Numbered from the stretch's first letter, positions 23,043-32,464 are shown. The stretch: 64,000 nucleotides of DNA from Brevibacillus ruminantium (GCF_023746555.1 NZ_CP098755.1:5419001-5483000); one strand, 5' to 3'. Numbers and translations: made by a program. Notes: a model not told the origin generated them from the sequence alone.

Positions 23043-23804
23043 ATGGCAAATGTTCAATCCTTGGAACGTGCGCTTCGTTTGTTGCAGACATTGTCCGACT
23101 ATCCTGACGGCATGCAGATTACCCGTTTAGCAGAGCAAGCGGGCTTGTCCAAGAGCACCACGCACCGGCTTTTGGCCACTCTGCTGAAAATGAACTACGT
23201 CGTCAAAGACGAAGAGTCGGACAAGTACAAGCTCGGCTTTCAATTGATCTATCTGGCCCGCAATATCCTGAGCGGAATGGATGTCATTTCTGTAGCAAAG
23301 CCGTATTTGCAAAGATTGTCCGGGGACGTCAATGAGACCGTTCACCTTTGCATGGAAGACCGTCATGAAGTCATCTATGTCGATAAAATAGAGAGTACGC
23401 AAACGATCCGCATGTTCTCGCGCATTGGAAGCCGCGCACCGATGTATTGTACGGGTGTGGGCAAAGTGCTTTTGGCGGGCATGAAGCAGGACGCCTATGA
23501 GCGGGCTGTTTCTACCTTTGATTTTGTCGCCAAAACGCCTAGAACCATTACGTCCAAAGAAGTGCTGGATGCAGAAATCAAGTTGATCCAAACACAAGGC
23601 TTTGCGCTGGACAACATCGAAAACGAGGATGGGATTCGCTGCATCGCCGCTCCTATCTTTGACTATCAGGGCAAGGTAATCGCCAGCTTCAGCATCGCCG
23701 GTCCGAGCAGCCGGATCACGATAGAGCGGGTGCAGGATGAGCTGGTCGGGAAAATGAAAGAGACGTCGGCAAGTATTTCGCGGGAATTGGGATACCAAAG
23801 CTAA
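23043..23804 (+). CDS. IclR-family transcriptional regulator (KdgR-like)
   Basis: 253 residues. N-terminal winged helix (SLERALRLLQTLSDYPDGMQITRLAEQAGLSKSTTHRLLATL, shown here only as its motif region) and C-terminal GAF-like effector domain with GSRAPMYCTGVGKVLLAG. IclR proteins control catabolism of sugar acids, aromatics and glyoxylate. ATG with GGGGAGAAAGG upstream. Neither flank encodes an obvious pathway, so the target is unknown. A strong terminator follows. Confidence 0.92.
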   Translation: MANVQSLERALRLLQTLSDYPDGMQITRLAEQAGLSKSTTHRLLATLLKMNYVVKDEESDKYKLGFQLIYLARNILSGMDVISVAKPYLQRLSGDVNETVHLCMEDRHEVIYVDKIESTQTIRMFSRIGSRAPMYCTGVGKVLLAGMKQDAYERAVSTFDFVAKTPRTITSKEVLDAEIKLIQTQGFALDNIENEDGIRCIAAPIFDYQGKVIASFSIAGPSSRITIERVQDELVGKMKETSASISRELGYQS

Positions 23805-23846
23805 GGCCACATTCGTTTCCCAGCTAAATGCTTCCGACCGATCAAA

Positions 23847-23880
23847 CAAACCCGGAGCCACAGTCGCTCCGGGTTTGTTG
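23847..23880. terminator. Rho-independent terminator after the IclR-type gene
   Basis: Perfect 12-bp stem CAAACCCGGAGC (23847-23858) with GCTCCGGGTTTG (23866-23877), seven-base loop, T-rich end. It lies between convergent iclR-type and uppP genes and probably serves both. Confidence 0.88.
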
Positions 23881-23911
23881 CCAGCGGGAAAGCTCTTATT
23901 TGCGTCTTTTC

Positions 23912-24739
23912 CTACATGAACACAAAGTAGATCACAGCAGCCAGAACCAACCGGTAAATCGCAAACGGCACGAGCTTAACGCGGTTGATCAGCTTCAAAA
24001 AGAAGCGAATGAAGACCAGGGCAAACACAAAGGCACTGATAAAACCGATGACGAAAAAGGGGACGACATCCATCGTGATGGCATGCCAGCTTTTTAAAAG
24101 CGAGAGAAAGCTTGCTCCAGCCATGATCGGAACAGCCATGATAAAGGTAAAGTCAGCAGCTGCCCGGTGACTCATCCCCAGCAAAACCCCGCCAGAGATC
24201 GTCGATCCCGATCGTGAAAAACCTGGCCAAAGTGATAAGCATTGGACCAAACCGACCACCAGAGCCTGTTTATAGGTGATCTGATCTACGGTATCAATCT
24301 TTGGACGTCCCGGACGGAACCAGTCCGCTACGATCATCAGCAGCGCACCCAGTACAAGACCGATGACAACCGTCTTTGTCGAAAACAGGTGTTCATCAAT
24401 GTAATCATTAAACAGAACCCCGACGACCCCCGCAGGTATGAGCCCAACCAGAACAGTCAACAAATTGAGACGAGGTCCATCCGTTTCCCGGCCGCGAAGT
24501 TTCTTCAAGCCCAGCAAATTCAAGAAGCGATCCCACATCAGAACCACCACTGCCAAAACCGAGCCCAACTGGATCACCACTTTAAAGGTGTTGGCTACCC
24601 CTGGCGTAAACATGTTTTGGGTCTGGAACAAAAAATCGTCGACGATAATCATATGGCCGGTCGAGGAGACTGGCGCAAACTCCGTAAGCCCCTCGACAAG
24701 ACCCAGAACAACCGCTACAAATGCTTCCCACAGATTCAA
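23912..24739 (-). CDS. uppP: Undecaprenyl-diphosphatase (BacA/UppP family)
   Basis: 275 residues, polytopic. Catalytic motifs GLVEGLTEFAPVSSTGHMI (near residue 20) and PGFSRSGSTISGG. It recycles undecaprenyl pyrophosphate to the phosphate carrier for cell-wall synthesis and contributes to bacitracin resistance. The start is TTG at 24737-24739 with GGGAG ten bases upstream; the frame reaches 24814 but the extra residues overlap the neighbouring gene and lack homology. The gene begins 53 bases after the stop of the nucleotidase gene. Confidence 0.93.
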   Translation of the reverse strand: MNLWEAFVAVVLGLVEGLTEFAPVSSTGHMIIVDDFLFQTQNMFTPGVANTFKVVIQLGSVLAVVVLMWDRFLNLLGLKKLRGRETDGPRLNLLTVLVGLIPAGVVGVLFNDYIDEHLFSTKTVVIGLVLGALLMIVADWFRPGRPKIDTVDQITYKQALVVGLVQCLSLWPGFSRSGSTISGGVLLGMSHRAAADFTFIMAVPIMAGASFLSLLKSWHAITMDVVPFFVIGFISAFVFALVFIRFFLKLINRVKLVPFAIYRLVLAAVIYFVFM

Positions 24740-24792
24740 TGGTTTCACTCTCCCATATTTCGAAAACGTTGCCCGTAACTCAGACAGAAAGA

Positions 24793-26376
24793 TTAATTTG
24801 CCACAACTTCCCAATTTTCATTCACCTGTGCCTGTATGACTCTTCGCTCCAGGATGTAGGAGGCCAAAAGCTCTGCCACATCGATGGAAATCTCCTTCAC
24901 CACAGGCTTCTGCCGAAACATGAAGTAATTTCCACCGCCGCCTGCCCGGTAATTGTTCATCACAACCTCGTACTCGGCATCCATCTCCAGCGGCTGCCCA
25001 TTTCGAGTCAAGCTGACGATCCGCTGACCGACTGGCCTTGCCACGTTGATCCGGTATTCGATTCCCTCCCACATGTCGTAATTGTAATGCTGCGGTTTGG
25101 GATGAAGAAAGCGCGGATTGACCACGATTTTACCCGCATCATCGAGCGCGAAATAGTCCGCTGTCTGCTCCAGCGCAGCCCTGATGTCGCTCCCCTTTAC
25201 CCGCAAGACCGTCAATGTGTTGGGATAGATGTAGTTGCTGACGATATCACGCATGGTGACTTCGGCCGGAAAACCCGGCGAGTGATCGTCAAACAGAGCG
25301 GTATTGGAAATCGCGGCCCCGGACACTTCCATCTGCACCCGATTGATAAATTCGACAAAGGCATTGTCTTTCAATCTGGCTGCCATCGGATCAAGCACCC
25401 TCATCTCTCCGGTAAAACGGCCAATCGGCTGATCCAGCCAGTGCTGCGTCTGCCATTCGTACTCCTCGGTGAGCGCCAAAAGCTGCGCATCCGCTTCTAC
25501 TCCTTCCACCGAGAGCAGACTCGCCCGTTTCTCCGCAATCATCCATCCCGCTCCGTCCAGGACTAGCGTCAGCTCTACCTTCCCTAGGATTCTCCCGGCA
25601 TGACCCGGCTGAATCACACAAACATCCTTTACAGTCCCAGTCAGCGTCCGATGCTGATGACCAGTCAAAAGTACATCGATTCCTTCCACTGCAGTACACA
25701 GCTCATACCCCTGGTTTTCGCCGGTCAAAACCTCAGTCGGCTCTCCCGTTTCCAGATCCCTCTCCAATCCGCCGTGATAGGCAACCACAACCACATCTAC
25801 CTGCTCTTCCTCACGCAAGACCCGAACCCATCTGCGGGCGGTTTCCACCGGATCGAGAAAAGAGATGCCGGTAATATTCTCTTTCTTTTCCCAATTTGGA
25901 ATGTAGGAAGTCGTCAAACCGAGAATGCCTACTCTCGGCCCCTTCTCAAACTCTTTGATCAGATATGGCTTGCCGAAAAACGGTTCTCCCGCTTCATTCG
26001 TCAGATTGGCGCTCAGCCAAGGGAATCGGCTCTCTCCGATCGCCTTTTCCAGAAAGGGCAGGCCGTAGTTGAATTCATGATTTCCAAGGACTGCTGCATC
26101 AAAGCCGAGCTCGTTCAGACAGAGGATGAGCGGATGGGCCGCTTCCGGCTTCAGACGTGCGTGATGGTACGTTAGAGGCGAGCCTTGGATCAGATCGCCG
26201 TTATCAATCACCAGCAGATGCTCTGCCTGCTTGCGCTCCGCTTTGATGAGCGTCGCCGCCTTGGCAATCCCCAGATCGCTCGGCTCATGGTTGGCGTATG
26301 AGTGCGGGTAGATATAGCCGTGCAGATCGCTGGTTTGCAAAATCGTCAATCTCTGTTTGCCTTTCTCTGTAGTCAT
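24793..26376 (-). CDS. Metallophosphatase / 5'-nucleotidase, UshA-YunD type, cytoplasmic
   Basis: About 527 residues from ATG at 26374-26376 (GGGAG eight bases upstream). N-terminal calcineurin-like domain with ILQTSDLHGYIYP, VIDNGDLIQGSPL, AAVLGNHEFNYG, VVAYHGG and LTGHQHRT; C-terminal 5'-nucleotidase domain (NTLTVLRVKGSDIRAALEQT, YNYDMWEGIEYRINVARP). No signal peptide, unlike periplasmic UshA, so it resembles the cytosolic Bacillus YunD. It would hydrolyse nucleotides or nucleotide sugars. It is upstream of uppP on the same strand, 53 bases apart. Confidence 0.9.
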   Translation of the reverse strand: MTTEKGKQRLTILQTSDLHGYIYPHSYANHEPSDLGIAKAATLIKAERKQAEHLLVIDNGDLIQGSPLTYHHARLKPEAAHPLILCLNELGFDAAVLGNHEFNYGLPFLEKAIGESRFPWLSANLTNEAGEPFFGKPYLIKEFEKGPRVGILGLTTSYIPNWEKKENITGISFLDPVETARRWVRVLREEEQVDVVVVAYHGGLERDLETGEPTEVLTGENQGYELCTAVEGIDVLLTGHQHRTLTGTVKDVCVIQPGHAGRILGKVELTLVLDGAGWMIAEKRASLLSVEGVEADAQLLALTEEYEWQTQHWLDQPIGRFTGEMRVLDPMAARLKDNAFVEFINRVQMEVSGAAISNTALFDDHSPGFPAEVTMRDIVSNYIYPNTLTVLRVKGSDIRAALEQTADYFALDDAGKIVVNPRFLHPKPQHYNYDMWEGIEYRINVARPVGQRIVSLTRNGQPLEMDAEYEVVMNNYRAGGGGNYFMFRQKPVVKEISIDVAELLASYILERRVIQAQVNENWEVVAN

Positions 26377-26811
26377 TTCACTCACTCCCTCATGCCATTT
26401 GGATACGTCTGAATCCATGCTGAAATTCAATCATGGAGAGTCCTACCTTTATGAATGATAGAGAGATAAATCATCACAAATTTCGGCAGGAATCGACGCA
26501 ACCCTTTGTATTTGCGCGATCATTTACATAAATTTCAAGTTGTTCACATTGGCTTAACAAAATTCATCTTTTACTCGCCCATAAAAAAACTCTCCCTGCG
26601 AGATGCAGCGAAAGGCATAATTTCATCCCATATGGTCGAGGTGCATTTTTTTCGGGCTCTGGAAAAAAATCGCCTTTGATTTCACAATCGCGGACGTTCC
26701 TCCTTTTTTCAAAAAGCGCCTGACCCGTCAGAAAATACCGGAATGGTATATAGTAAGATGATGGGATTTTGCGCCCTGAACAGAATCTGAAAGATCGGTT
26801 GGTGAAAAAAA
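26377..26811. other. Gene-free divergent region
   Basis: 435 bases between the nucleotidase gene and the response-regulator gene. AT-rich with long A and T runs around 26580-26670; no open frame with a ribosome site and no clear operator were found. It must contain promoters for both flanking operons. Confidence 0.5.
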
Positions 26812-27528
26812 TTGAAACAAACCATCCTGCTTATTGAGGATGATCATTCAATCAGTGAAATGATTACGGACTATTTAACCAAAGAAGGATTCCAAATCGT
26901 GCAGGCCTTTGATGGAGAGGAAGCCATGCTCACGTTTCGCCAACGCTCCTTTGATGTAATCCTTTTGGACCTGATGCTGCCCAAGCGAAATGGCATGGAC
27001 CTGTTAAAAATCATAAGAGAAGAGAGCATCGTACCGGTCCTGATTATCTCTGCCAAGGACGGCGATGTAGAGAAGGCGCTGGGCCTCGGGTTTGGGGCCG
27101 ATGACTATATCGTCAAGCCGTTTTCGATGATTGAGCTGTCAGCGAGAGTGAAGGCCGCCATCCGCAGAGCTACTCAATATACCGCTGACGCTGGCACGGG
27201 TACTGGCGAGACTGTTGTACCCCCTTCGGTGATTCGTGTCCATGAGCTGACACTGGATATCGAGAATATTCAGGTCACCAAACAGGGACAGGAGATTAAG
27301 CTTACCGCAAAGGAATGGCACATCCTCAAGCTGTTTTTTACGAATCCTAAAAAGGTGTTTACGAAAGAACAAATCTACCGGTCTGTTTGGAACGACGAGT
27401 ATTACGGCGATGAGAACATTATCAACGTACACATGAGCCGACTGCGAGAAAAAATCGAGGACAATCCTTCCAGCCCCCAATACATCAAAACGCTCTGGGG
27501 GATCGGGTACAAGCTGGGGGAATTTTAA
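26812..27528 (+). CDS. OmpR-family response regulator
   Basis: 238 residues. Receiver domain with LLIEDDHSISEMI, phosphorylation site FDVILLDLMLPKRNG and FIGADD/IVKPFS region (FGADDYIVKPFS), then a winged-helix DNA-binding domain (LTAKEWHILKLFFTNPKKVFTKEQIY, INVHMSRLREKIEDNP, IKTLWGIGYKLG parts). Start TTG at 26812 preceded by GGTTGGTG. It is one base from the kinase gene, with a BcrA-type ABC transporter downstream; such sets usually sense and resist cell-envelope peptides. Confidence 0.93.
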   Translation: MKQTILLIEDDHSISEMITDYLTKEGFQIVQAFDGEEAMLTFRQRSFDVILLDLMLPKRNGMDLLKIIREESIVPVLIISAKDGDVEKALGLGFGADDYIVKPFSMIELSARVKAAIRRATQYTADAGTGTGETVVPPSVIRVHELTLDIENIQVTKQGQEIKLTAKEWHILKLFFTNPKKVFTKEQIYRSVWNDEYYGDENIINVHMSRLREKIEDNPSSPQYIKTLWGIGYKLGEF

Positions 27529-27529
27529 C

Positions 27530-28462
27530 ATGGTAACTCTGCTTTTGGTGATCGCCATCGCTTCTGTCATCGTCAGCGTCATCCTCTACCAACGAAAGAA
27601 GGTGCGGGATCGAAACCTGGGATATATGGCTGAAAAGCTGAATGCACTCGTTACTGACAGCTCGTCCGAGCAGCTTTTGCTCATGACAGATGATCAGCAT
27701 CTGCAAACGCTGCTGATTGAGATCAACCGTTTGTTGGACGACAATCGAAAGGGGCATGCCCAGTTTTCACGGACCGAGCATTCGATGAAAAAAATGCTGG
27801 CCAATATCTCGCATGATCTCAAAACCCCGTTAACGGTTGTTCTCGGTTATATCGAAATGATCCAGAATGATCCCGATGTTCACCCAGAGGAAAGAGACCG
27901 GCTGCTCGGCAATATTCATAAAAAAACGCTGGAGATTATCTCCCTGATGAATGCATTTTTTGATCTGGCTAAATTGGAGTCGGGGGATAAAGAAATTCCG
28001 CTAGCCAAAGTACAAATCAATGAGATTTGCAGACAAAACATCCTTTCCTTTTATGATTTGATTCAGTCAAAAGGCTGCGAAGCGGTGATCCACATCCCGG
28101 ACGAGCCTGTTTTTGTCCAGGGAAATGAAGAGGCGCTCACCAGTGTTTTGGACAACCTGATCTCCAACGCGATCCGGTATGGCGGAGATGGAAAAACGAT
28201 CGGTCTGACATTGTCCTACGATGAGAAAAAGGTCTACATCGAGGTTTGGGACCGCGGAAAAGGGATTCGTGAACCGTATCAGGAGCTTGTATTTGAGCGA
28301 ATGTTCACGCTGGAGGAATCTCGTAACCGATCTTTTCAAGGCAGCGGCCTGGGTTTGACGATCACGAAAAGACTTGTGGAGGAAATGGGCGGGGAGATTC
28401 TGCTCCAGAGCAAGCCGTTTCACAAAACGACGTTTACGGTCCAATTACAGCGCTGGACGTGA
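27530..28462 (+). CDS. Membrane histidine kinase
   Basis: 310 residues. A single N-terminal membrane helix (about residues 3-21), no sizeable extracellular domain, then a dimerisation/phosphoacceptor box with ISHDLKTPLT and a catalytic ATPase domain (NLISNAIRYGG, WDRGKGI, GSGLGLTITKRLVEEMGG). The lack of an outer sensor suggests intramembrane sensing or signalling through the ABC transporter. Co-transcribed with the response regulator (stop TAA directly followed by the ATG). Confidence 0.93.
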   Translation: MVTLLLVIAIASVIVSVILYQRKKVRDRNLGYMAEKLNALVTDSSSEQLLLMTDDQHLQTLLIEINRLLDDNRKGHAQFSRTEHSMKKMLANISHDLKTPLTVVLGYIEMIQNDPDVHPEERDRLLGNIHKKTLEIISLMNAFFDLAKLESGDKEIPLAKVQINEICRQNILSFYDLIQSKGCEAVIHIPDEPVFVQGNEEALTSVLDNLISNAIRYGGDGKTIGLTLSYDEKKVYIEVWDRGKGIREPYQELVFERMFTLEESRNRSFQGSGLGLTITKRLVEEMGGEILLQSKPFHKTTFTVQLQRWT

Positions 28463-28474
28463 CCCTGTCACAAA

Positions 28475-28529
28475 CGTAAGGTTTTCGTAAGAATCAAGAA
28501 AGTAAAAAGAAACAGTCCATCGCTACAAT
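28475..28529 (+). promoter_or_regulatory. Promoter of the ABC-transporter genes with response-regulator direct repeat
   Basis: CGTAAG occurs twice (28475-28480 and 28486-28491), an 11-bp period usual for OmpR-type dimers. A -10-like TACAAT lies at 28524-28529 with a poor -35 (AGTAAA at 17 bp), fitting an activator-dependent promoter. Function inferred. Confidence 0.5.
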
Positions 28530-28559
28530 GAAGACCAGAACAGAAAGGAGGGCGGATGT

Positions 28560-29507
28560 GTGACTTACATCGTAACCACCAACCGTTTAACCAAATCCTT
28601 TGATGGAAAAGAAGTCGTCTCCAACGTCAACATGAAGATTCGAAAAGGGGAGATCTACGGCTTTCTCGGTCCCAACGGCGCCGGGAAAACAACCGTCTTG
28701 AAGATGCTCACAAATCTGGTCAAGCCGACGGCTGGAGAAATCCGCATTTTTCAGCAACCGCTGGCCCCGTCTTCGTATGAGCTATTCAAACGGATGGGCA
28801 ACATGATCGAGTACCCGATCTTTTACGAAAAACTGACAGCCCGGGAGAATCTGGAGCTTCACTGTGTATACATGGGTTATCACGACAAACGGGCGATCGG
28901 GGAAGCCCTGGAGATGGTCAACTTGACCAATATCGACAACAAGCCTGTGAAGAACTTTTCACTGGGGATGAAGCAACGGCTTGGTATTGCCAGGGCCCTG
29001 GTCACCAAGCCTGAGCTTCTCTTGCTGGATGAACCGATCAATGGTCTCGATCCGGTGGGCATCAAAGAGATGAGAAGCTTATTCCAGGTTTTAAGCAAAG
29101 AATACGGCACGACATTGCTGATCTCCAGCCATATTCTGGCGGAAATCGAACAGATCGCCGATACGATTGGCGTGATCAGCAACGGCAGACTGATCGAACA
29201 GGTATCCATGGAGAGCATTCGCGGTCAAAATACCGAGTACATCGAACTGGTCACGACGAACCGGAACAAAGCGGTGACAGTTCTCGAATACAATCTCCAG
29301 ATCAAGAATTTCAAAATCGTGGACGATAATATCATACGTATCTATGAAACGGGTGTGTCTCAATCAGCCATTTCCAAAACATTGATCCTGCATGATGTTG
29401 AGGTGGAAGCAATCAATAAAAGGACCACGACTCTGGAGGAATATTTTTTGAGACTCATCCGTGAAGACAACGCAAATACGCAGTTGCTCACATCCCGCTC
29501 ATACTGA
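28560..29507 (+). CDS. ABC transporter ATPase, BcrA/lantibiotic-immunity type
   Basis: 315 residues. Walker A GPNGAGKTT, signature FSLGMKQRLGIARAL, Walker B LLLLDEPINGLDPVG, switch histidine in ISSHILAEIEQ; the C-terminal 90 residues are the extension found in BcrA-like proteins. Start GTG at 28560 with AAAGGAGGGCGG before it. It pairs with the membrane protein nine bases downstream and lies after a two-component system, as in bacitracin or lantibiotic self-protection modules. The export substrate is unknown. Confidence 0.92.
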   Translation: MTYIVTTNRLTKSFDGKEVVSNVNMKIRKGEIYGFLGPNGAGKTTVLKMLTNLVKPTAGEIRIFQQPLAPSSYELFKRMGNMIEYPIFYEKLTARENLELHCVYMGYHDKRAIGEALEMVNLTNIDNKPVKNFSLGMKQRLGIARALVTKPELLLLDEPINGLDPVGIKEMRSLFQVLSKEYGTTLLISSHILAEIEQIADTIGVISNGRLIEQVSMESIRGQNTEYIELVTTNRNKAVTVLEYNLQIKNFKIVDDNIIRIYETGVSQSAISKTLILHDVEVEAINKRTTTLEEYFLRLIREDNANTQLLTSRSY

Positions 29508-29515
29508 GGTGAAAA

Positions 29516-30211
29516 ATGTTGTTTACATTGATGAAACTGGAATATAAAAAAATGAAATTGCGCTGGTATGTTTCCGGGGCTGTCCTGGCCAATCTGATCA
29601 TTGTCGGTTTTCTTTGCCTAATAGGGTTTGTTCAAAACCTCGAGGGAGAGATGATCTTTACGGGCTATGAGGAAAGTCTGGTCATTATCGGCGCATTGGT
29701 CAGGTCAACCTTTATGATCTTTGCCGCTGTGCTGATCGCCAGGCTCGTTATCGGGGGGTACCGAAATAAAACCATCTTCCTGATGTTTACCTATCCGATC
29801 AGTCGAAAAAAGCTCATCGCGGCCAAACTTATGCTCATCGCTGGGCTGACCTTTCTGACGATTTTCCTGTCCAATCTGTTTGTCGCCGCTATGTTTATCA
29901 GTCTGAATACCTGGTTTCAGTTTATTCCCGGAGAATTCCCGGCAGATCGAATCGGTGAGCAGGTAGCAAGCATGATTGTCTTTGCCATTGGTGCCGCTGG
30001 AACCAGTCTGATTCCGCTCTATTTCGGCATGCGGAAATACTCTGTTCCCGCTACCATTGTTTCCGCTGTATTGATCGTGACACTAACCACTCAGAACAGT
30101 CCGGGATTTTCACTGGCTTCCATCGTCTATATTCCGCTTGCTCTGGCTGTTGTAGGCATCTTTATTTCGTATTGGTCCATTCGTCAAGTGGAAGAGGCAG
30201 ACATTGTCTAG
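29516..30211 (+). CDS. ABC-2-type transporter permease
   Basis: 231 residues, six hydrophobic helices; N-terminal amphipathic start MLFTLMKLEYKKMKLRWYVS and YPISRKKLIAAKLM between helices are typical of the BcrB/lantibiotic-immunity permeases. GAGGTG just before the ATG. Forms a transporter with the preceding ATPase; the small membrane protein gene follows 45 bases later. Confidence 0.88.
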   Translation: MLFTLMKLEYKKMKLRWYVSGAVLANLIIVGFLCLIGFVQNLEGEMIFTGYEESLVIIGALVRSTFMIFAAVLIARLVIGGYRNKTIFLMFTYPISRKKLIAAKLMLIAGLTFLTIFLSNLFVAAMFISLNTWFQFIPGEFPADRIGEQVASMIVFAIGAAGTSLIPLYFGMRKYSVPATIVSAVLIVTLTTQNSPGFSLASIVYIPLALAVVGIFISYWSIRQVEEADIV

Positions 30212-30256
30212 AAAAATCGAGCCGTACACCGGAAAAGAGACGGGAGGCGAACGGTC

Positions 30257-30415
30257 GTGATGAAGCAGAAAATTTTCGGATGGGGTTTGGCGATTTCTTT
30301 GATCTCTTTGGTCATCAATCTGATCTTTTTGGACGTAATCCAGATTTTCGCCTGCGGTGTACTGGCGCTGGTGGCGGGGGTTGGGTACCTGGGCGCGAAA
30401 AAAGAGCGTTCATGA
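30257..30415 (+). CDS. Small membrane protein in the two-component/ABC operon
   Basis: 52 residues from GTG at 30257 (or 51 from the ATG at 30260). GGGAGG lies nine bases before the GTG. Two hydrophobic stretches (about residues 9-27 and 29-46) joined by an acidic residue, and a KKERS tail. Codon pattern and spacing fit a real gene of the operon, ending at a terminator. No family recognised; it could be an accessory subunit or regulator of the ABC transporter or kinase. Confidence 0.65.
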   Translation: MMKQKIFGWGLAISLISLVINLIFLDVIQIFACGVLALVAGVGYLGAKKERS

Positions 30416-30417
30416 TA

Positions 30418-30462
30418 AAAAGCTGACACCTGTTAACGACCAGGCGTCAGCTTTCGATTTTT
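30418..30462. terminator. Bidirectional rho-independent terminator
   Basis: AAAGCTGAC-CCTG pairs with CAGG-GTCAGCTTT (one bulge on each side); A run on the left and TTTTT on the right. It ends both the plus-strand ABC operon and the minus-strand paa-aldehyde dehydrogenase operon. Confidence 0.88.
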
Positions 30463-30488
30463 GAACTTTTATACAATGTCGATCCCTT

Positions 30489-31931
30489 TTACAGGCCGAT
30501 GGAGACAAATTTGGTTTCCAGGTATTCATCCATGCCGAAATGTCCGCCTTCGCGGCCGATTCCGCTTTCCTTGAAGCCGCCGAACGGCGCCTGTGTCTGG
30601 GTCGGCGAACCGTCGTTGATGCCGACGATGCCGTACTCCAGCTCCTCCGCCATGCGGAAGCAGCGCTGGTTGTCACGGGTGTAGACATAGGCTGCCAGAC
30701 CGTAGCGCGTGTTGTTTGCCAGCTTCAGCACCTCCGCCTCATCCGTGAAACGAACCATCGGCACGACGGGACCAAAGGTTTCCTCGTAGGAGATTTTCAT
30801 CTCGTCCGTCACATCGGCGATCACGGTCGGTTCACAGTAGAAGCCTTTGGCGTAATCGCCCTCGGTCAGACGTTTGCCGCCGTAGACCACCTGGCCGCCC
30901 TTGCTCCTGGCATCCTCGATATGCTCCAGCACCTTGTTCAGCGCACGCTCATTGACCAGCGGACCAATTTCTGTTCCTTTCTCGCGGCCATCGCCGACCT
31001 TGGTCTGCTTCAGACGCTCGACCAGCTTTTCCGTGAAGGCGTCTGCCACTTCCTCATGGACGTAGAGGCGGTTGGTACAGATGCACATTTGACCGGAGTT
31101 GCGGAACTTGCTTTCAAACAGACCTTTGACCGCCGCGTCCAGATCGGCATCCGGGAACACGATGAACGGCGCATGACCGCCCAGCTCCATGCTGACGCGC
31201 TTCACTTGTTTGGCCGCCCCTTCCATCAGAAGCTTGCCGACACGGGTGGAACCGGTAAAGGCGATTTTGCTCAGCTTCGGATTGTCGATAAACTCCTGGC
31301 CGATTGCCTCCGGCTTGCCGATGACGAGGTTGACGACACCTTTGGGGAAACCGGCCTCCTCGATCAGTTCAAACAGGCGAATCGCAGACAACGGCGTGCT
31401 TTCCGCCGGCTTCAGCACTACGGTGCAGCCTGCCGCCAGGGCTGGGGCGATTTTGCGTGCGACCATGTTGACCGGGAAGTTCCACGGGGTGATTGCGCCT
31501 ACCGTGCCTACGGGCTGCTTGAGCACCATAATGCGTTTGTTCGCAAGCGAGGAGGGAATCGTTTCGCCGTATACCCGTTTTGCTTCCTCCGCGTACCAGA
31601 CGAAGTTATCCGCTGCGCCCAGGACCTCCCCTTTGGCTTCGCCAAGCGGCTTGCCCATCTCTGCCGAGATAATGCCTGCCAGCTCATCGCGGCTTTTTCT
31701 CACCAGCTCGGACAGGTTGTACAGGTATTTGGAACGCTCGCGTGCAGTCAGGCGGGACCAGCCTGCAAATGCCTGATGCGCCGCTTCAATCGCTTTGTTG
31801 GCATCGCGGTCATCGCCGAAGGCCACGGTCCCCACGACTTCGCCCGTAGCCGGGTTGACGATTTGAACAGTCTCTCCGCTTTCCGCGGATACCCATTCTC
31901 CATTGATATACATGTGCTTGCTCTCTCCCAT
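30489..31931 (-). CDS. NAD(P)-dependent aldehyde dehydrogenase, succinate-semialdehyde/PaaZ-ALDH type
   Basis: 480 residues, complete ALDH. Catalytic Cys in SGQMCICTNR, general base Glu in MELGGHAPF, cofactor segments TPWNFPVN and FTGSTRVGKLL. Closest in look to GabD-type succinate-semialdehyde dehydrogenases. Last gene of the paaABCD operon, 15 bases after paaD. In pathways lacking fused PaaZ, a separate ALDH oxidises the ring-cleavage semialdehyde (3-oxo-5,6-dehydrosuberyl-CoA semialdehyde); position makes this the likely role. It has no MaoC/hydratase domain. Alternative: ordinary GabD. Confidence 0.88.
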   Translation of the reverse strand: MGESKHMYINGEWVSAESGETVQIVNPATGEVVGTVAFGDDRDANKAIEAAHQAFAGWSRLTARERSKYLYNLSELVRKSRDELAGIISAEMGKPLGEAKGEVLGAADNFVWYAEEAKRVYGETIPSSLANKRIMVLKQPVGTVGAITPWNFPVNMVARKIAPALAAGCTVVLKPAESTPLSAIRLFELIEEAGFPKGVVNLVIGKPEAIGQEFIDNPKLSKIAFTGSTRVGKLLMEGAAKQVKRVSMELGGHAPFIVFPDADLDAAVKGLFESKFRNSGQMCICTNRLYVHEEVADAFTEKLVERLKQTKVGDGREKGTEIGPLVNERALNKVLEHIEDARSKGGQVVYGGKRLTEGDYAKGFYCEPTVIADVTDEMKISYEETFGPVVPMVRFTDEAEVLKLANNTRYGLAAYVYTRDNQRCFRMAEELEYGIVGINDGSPTQTQAPFGGFKESGIGREGGHFGMDEYLETKFVSIGL

Positions 31932-31946
31932 GTACGCTCGCTCCTC

Positions 31947-32459
31947 TCAATCATGTGAATAGATCGGTTTCAAAGCTTCAAACGGATTTTTGCAGTGCCG
32001 GCAGTACAAAATGCTGCGGCAAGCTGCCGGTCCAAACAGGTTCTCCAGCTGTGTATACGGTGAATCGCAGTAGGGACAGCTCACTTCCCACGGATCGCCC
32101 GGCTTGAAATCAAGCGGCGGAGGGGCGATGCCGAAGCTGCGCAGTTTATCCCGGGCGTCCATCGCGATGCGATCCGAAGTCCACGGGGGATCGTAGACGA
32201 AGTGAACCTGCACGTCGCGGATGCCCTCTGCTTCCGCCAGTTTTTCCGTGATGTTCTTCTTCATGATTTCCAGGGCAGGGCAGCCGACAAAGGTGGGCAG
32301 CACCTCGATGCGCGCTGCTCCCTCTTCCACCCGAACGTCGTGAATCATGCCCATCTCTACCATGCTGATCACCGGAATTTCCGGATCTTTGACTTCCTGC
32401 AGCAGTTCCCAGCATGCCGCTTCCAGCCCTTCATTTCTTACCTGCGTCATGCGGATCAC
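31947..32459 (-). CDS. paaD: Phenylacetyl-CoA epoxidase maturation subunit PaaD
   Basis: 170 residues. N-terminal DUF59/MIP18-like domain (VKDPEIPVISMVEMGMIHDV) and a C-terminal zinc ribbon with four cysteines (CPYCDSPYTQLENLFGPAAC, then CRHC). PaaD helps mature the iron site or metal centres of the PaaABCE monooxygenase. It follows paaC by five bases and precedes the aldehyde dehydrogenase. Confidence 0.93.
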   Translation of the reverse strand: MIRMTQVRNEGLEAACWELLQEVKDPEIPVISMVEMGMIHDVRVEEGAARIEVLPTFVGCPALEIMKKNITEKLAEAEGIRDVQVHFVYDPPWTSDRIAMDARDKLRSFGIAPPPLDFKPGDPWEVSCPYCDSPYTQLENLFGPAACRSILYCRHCKNPFEALKPIYSHD

Positions 32460-32464
32460 CCCTT

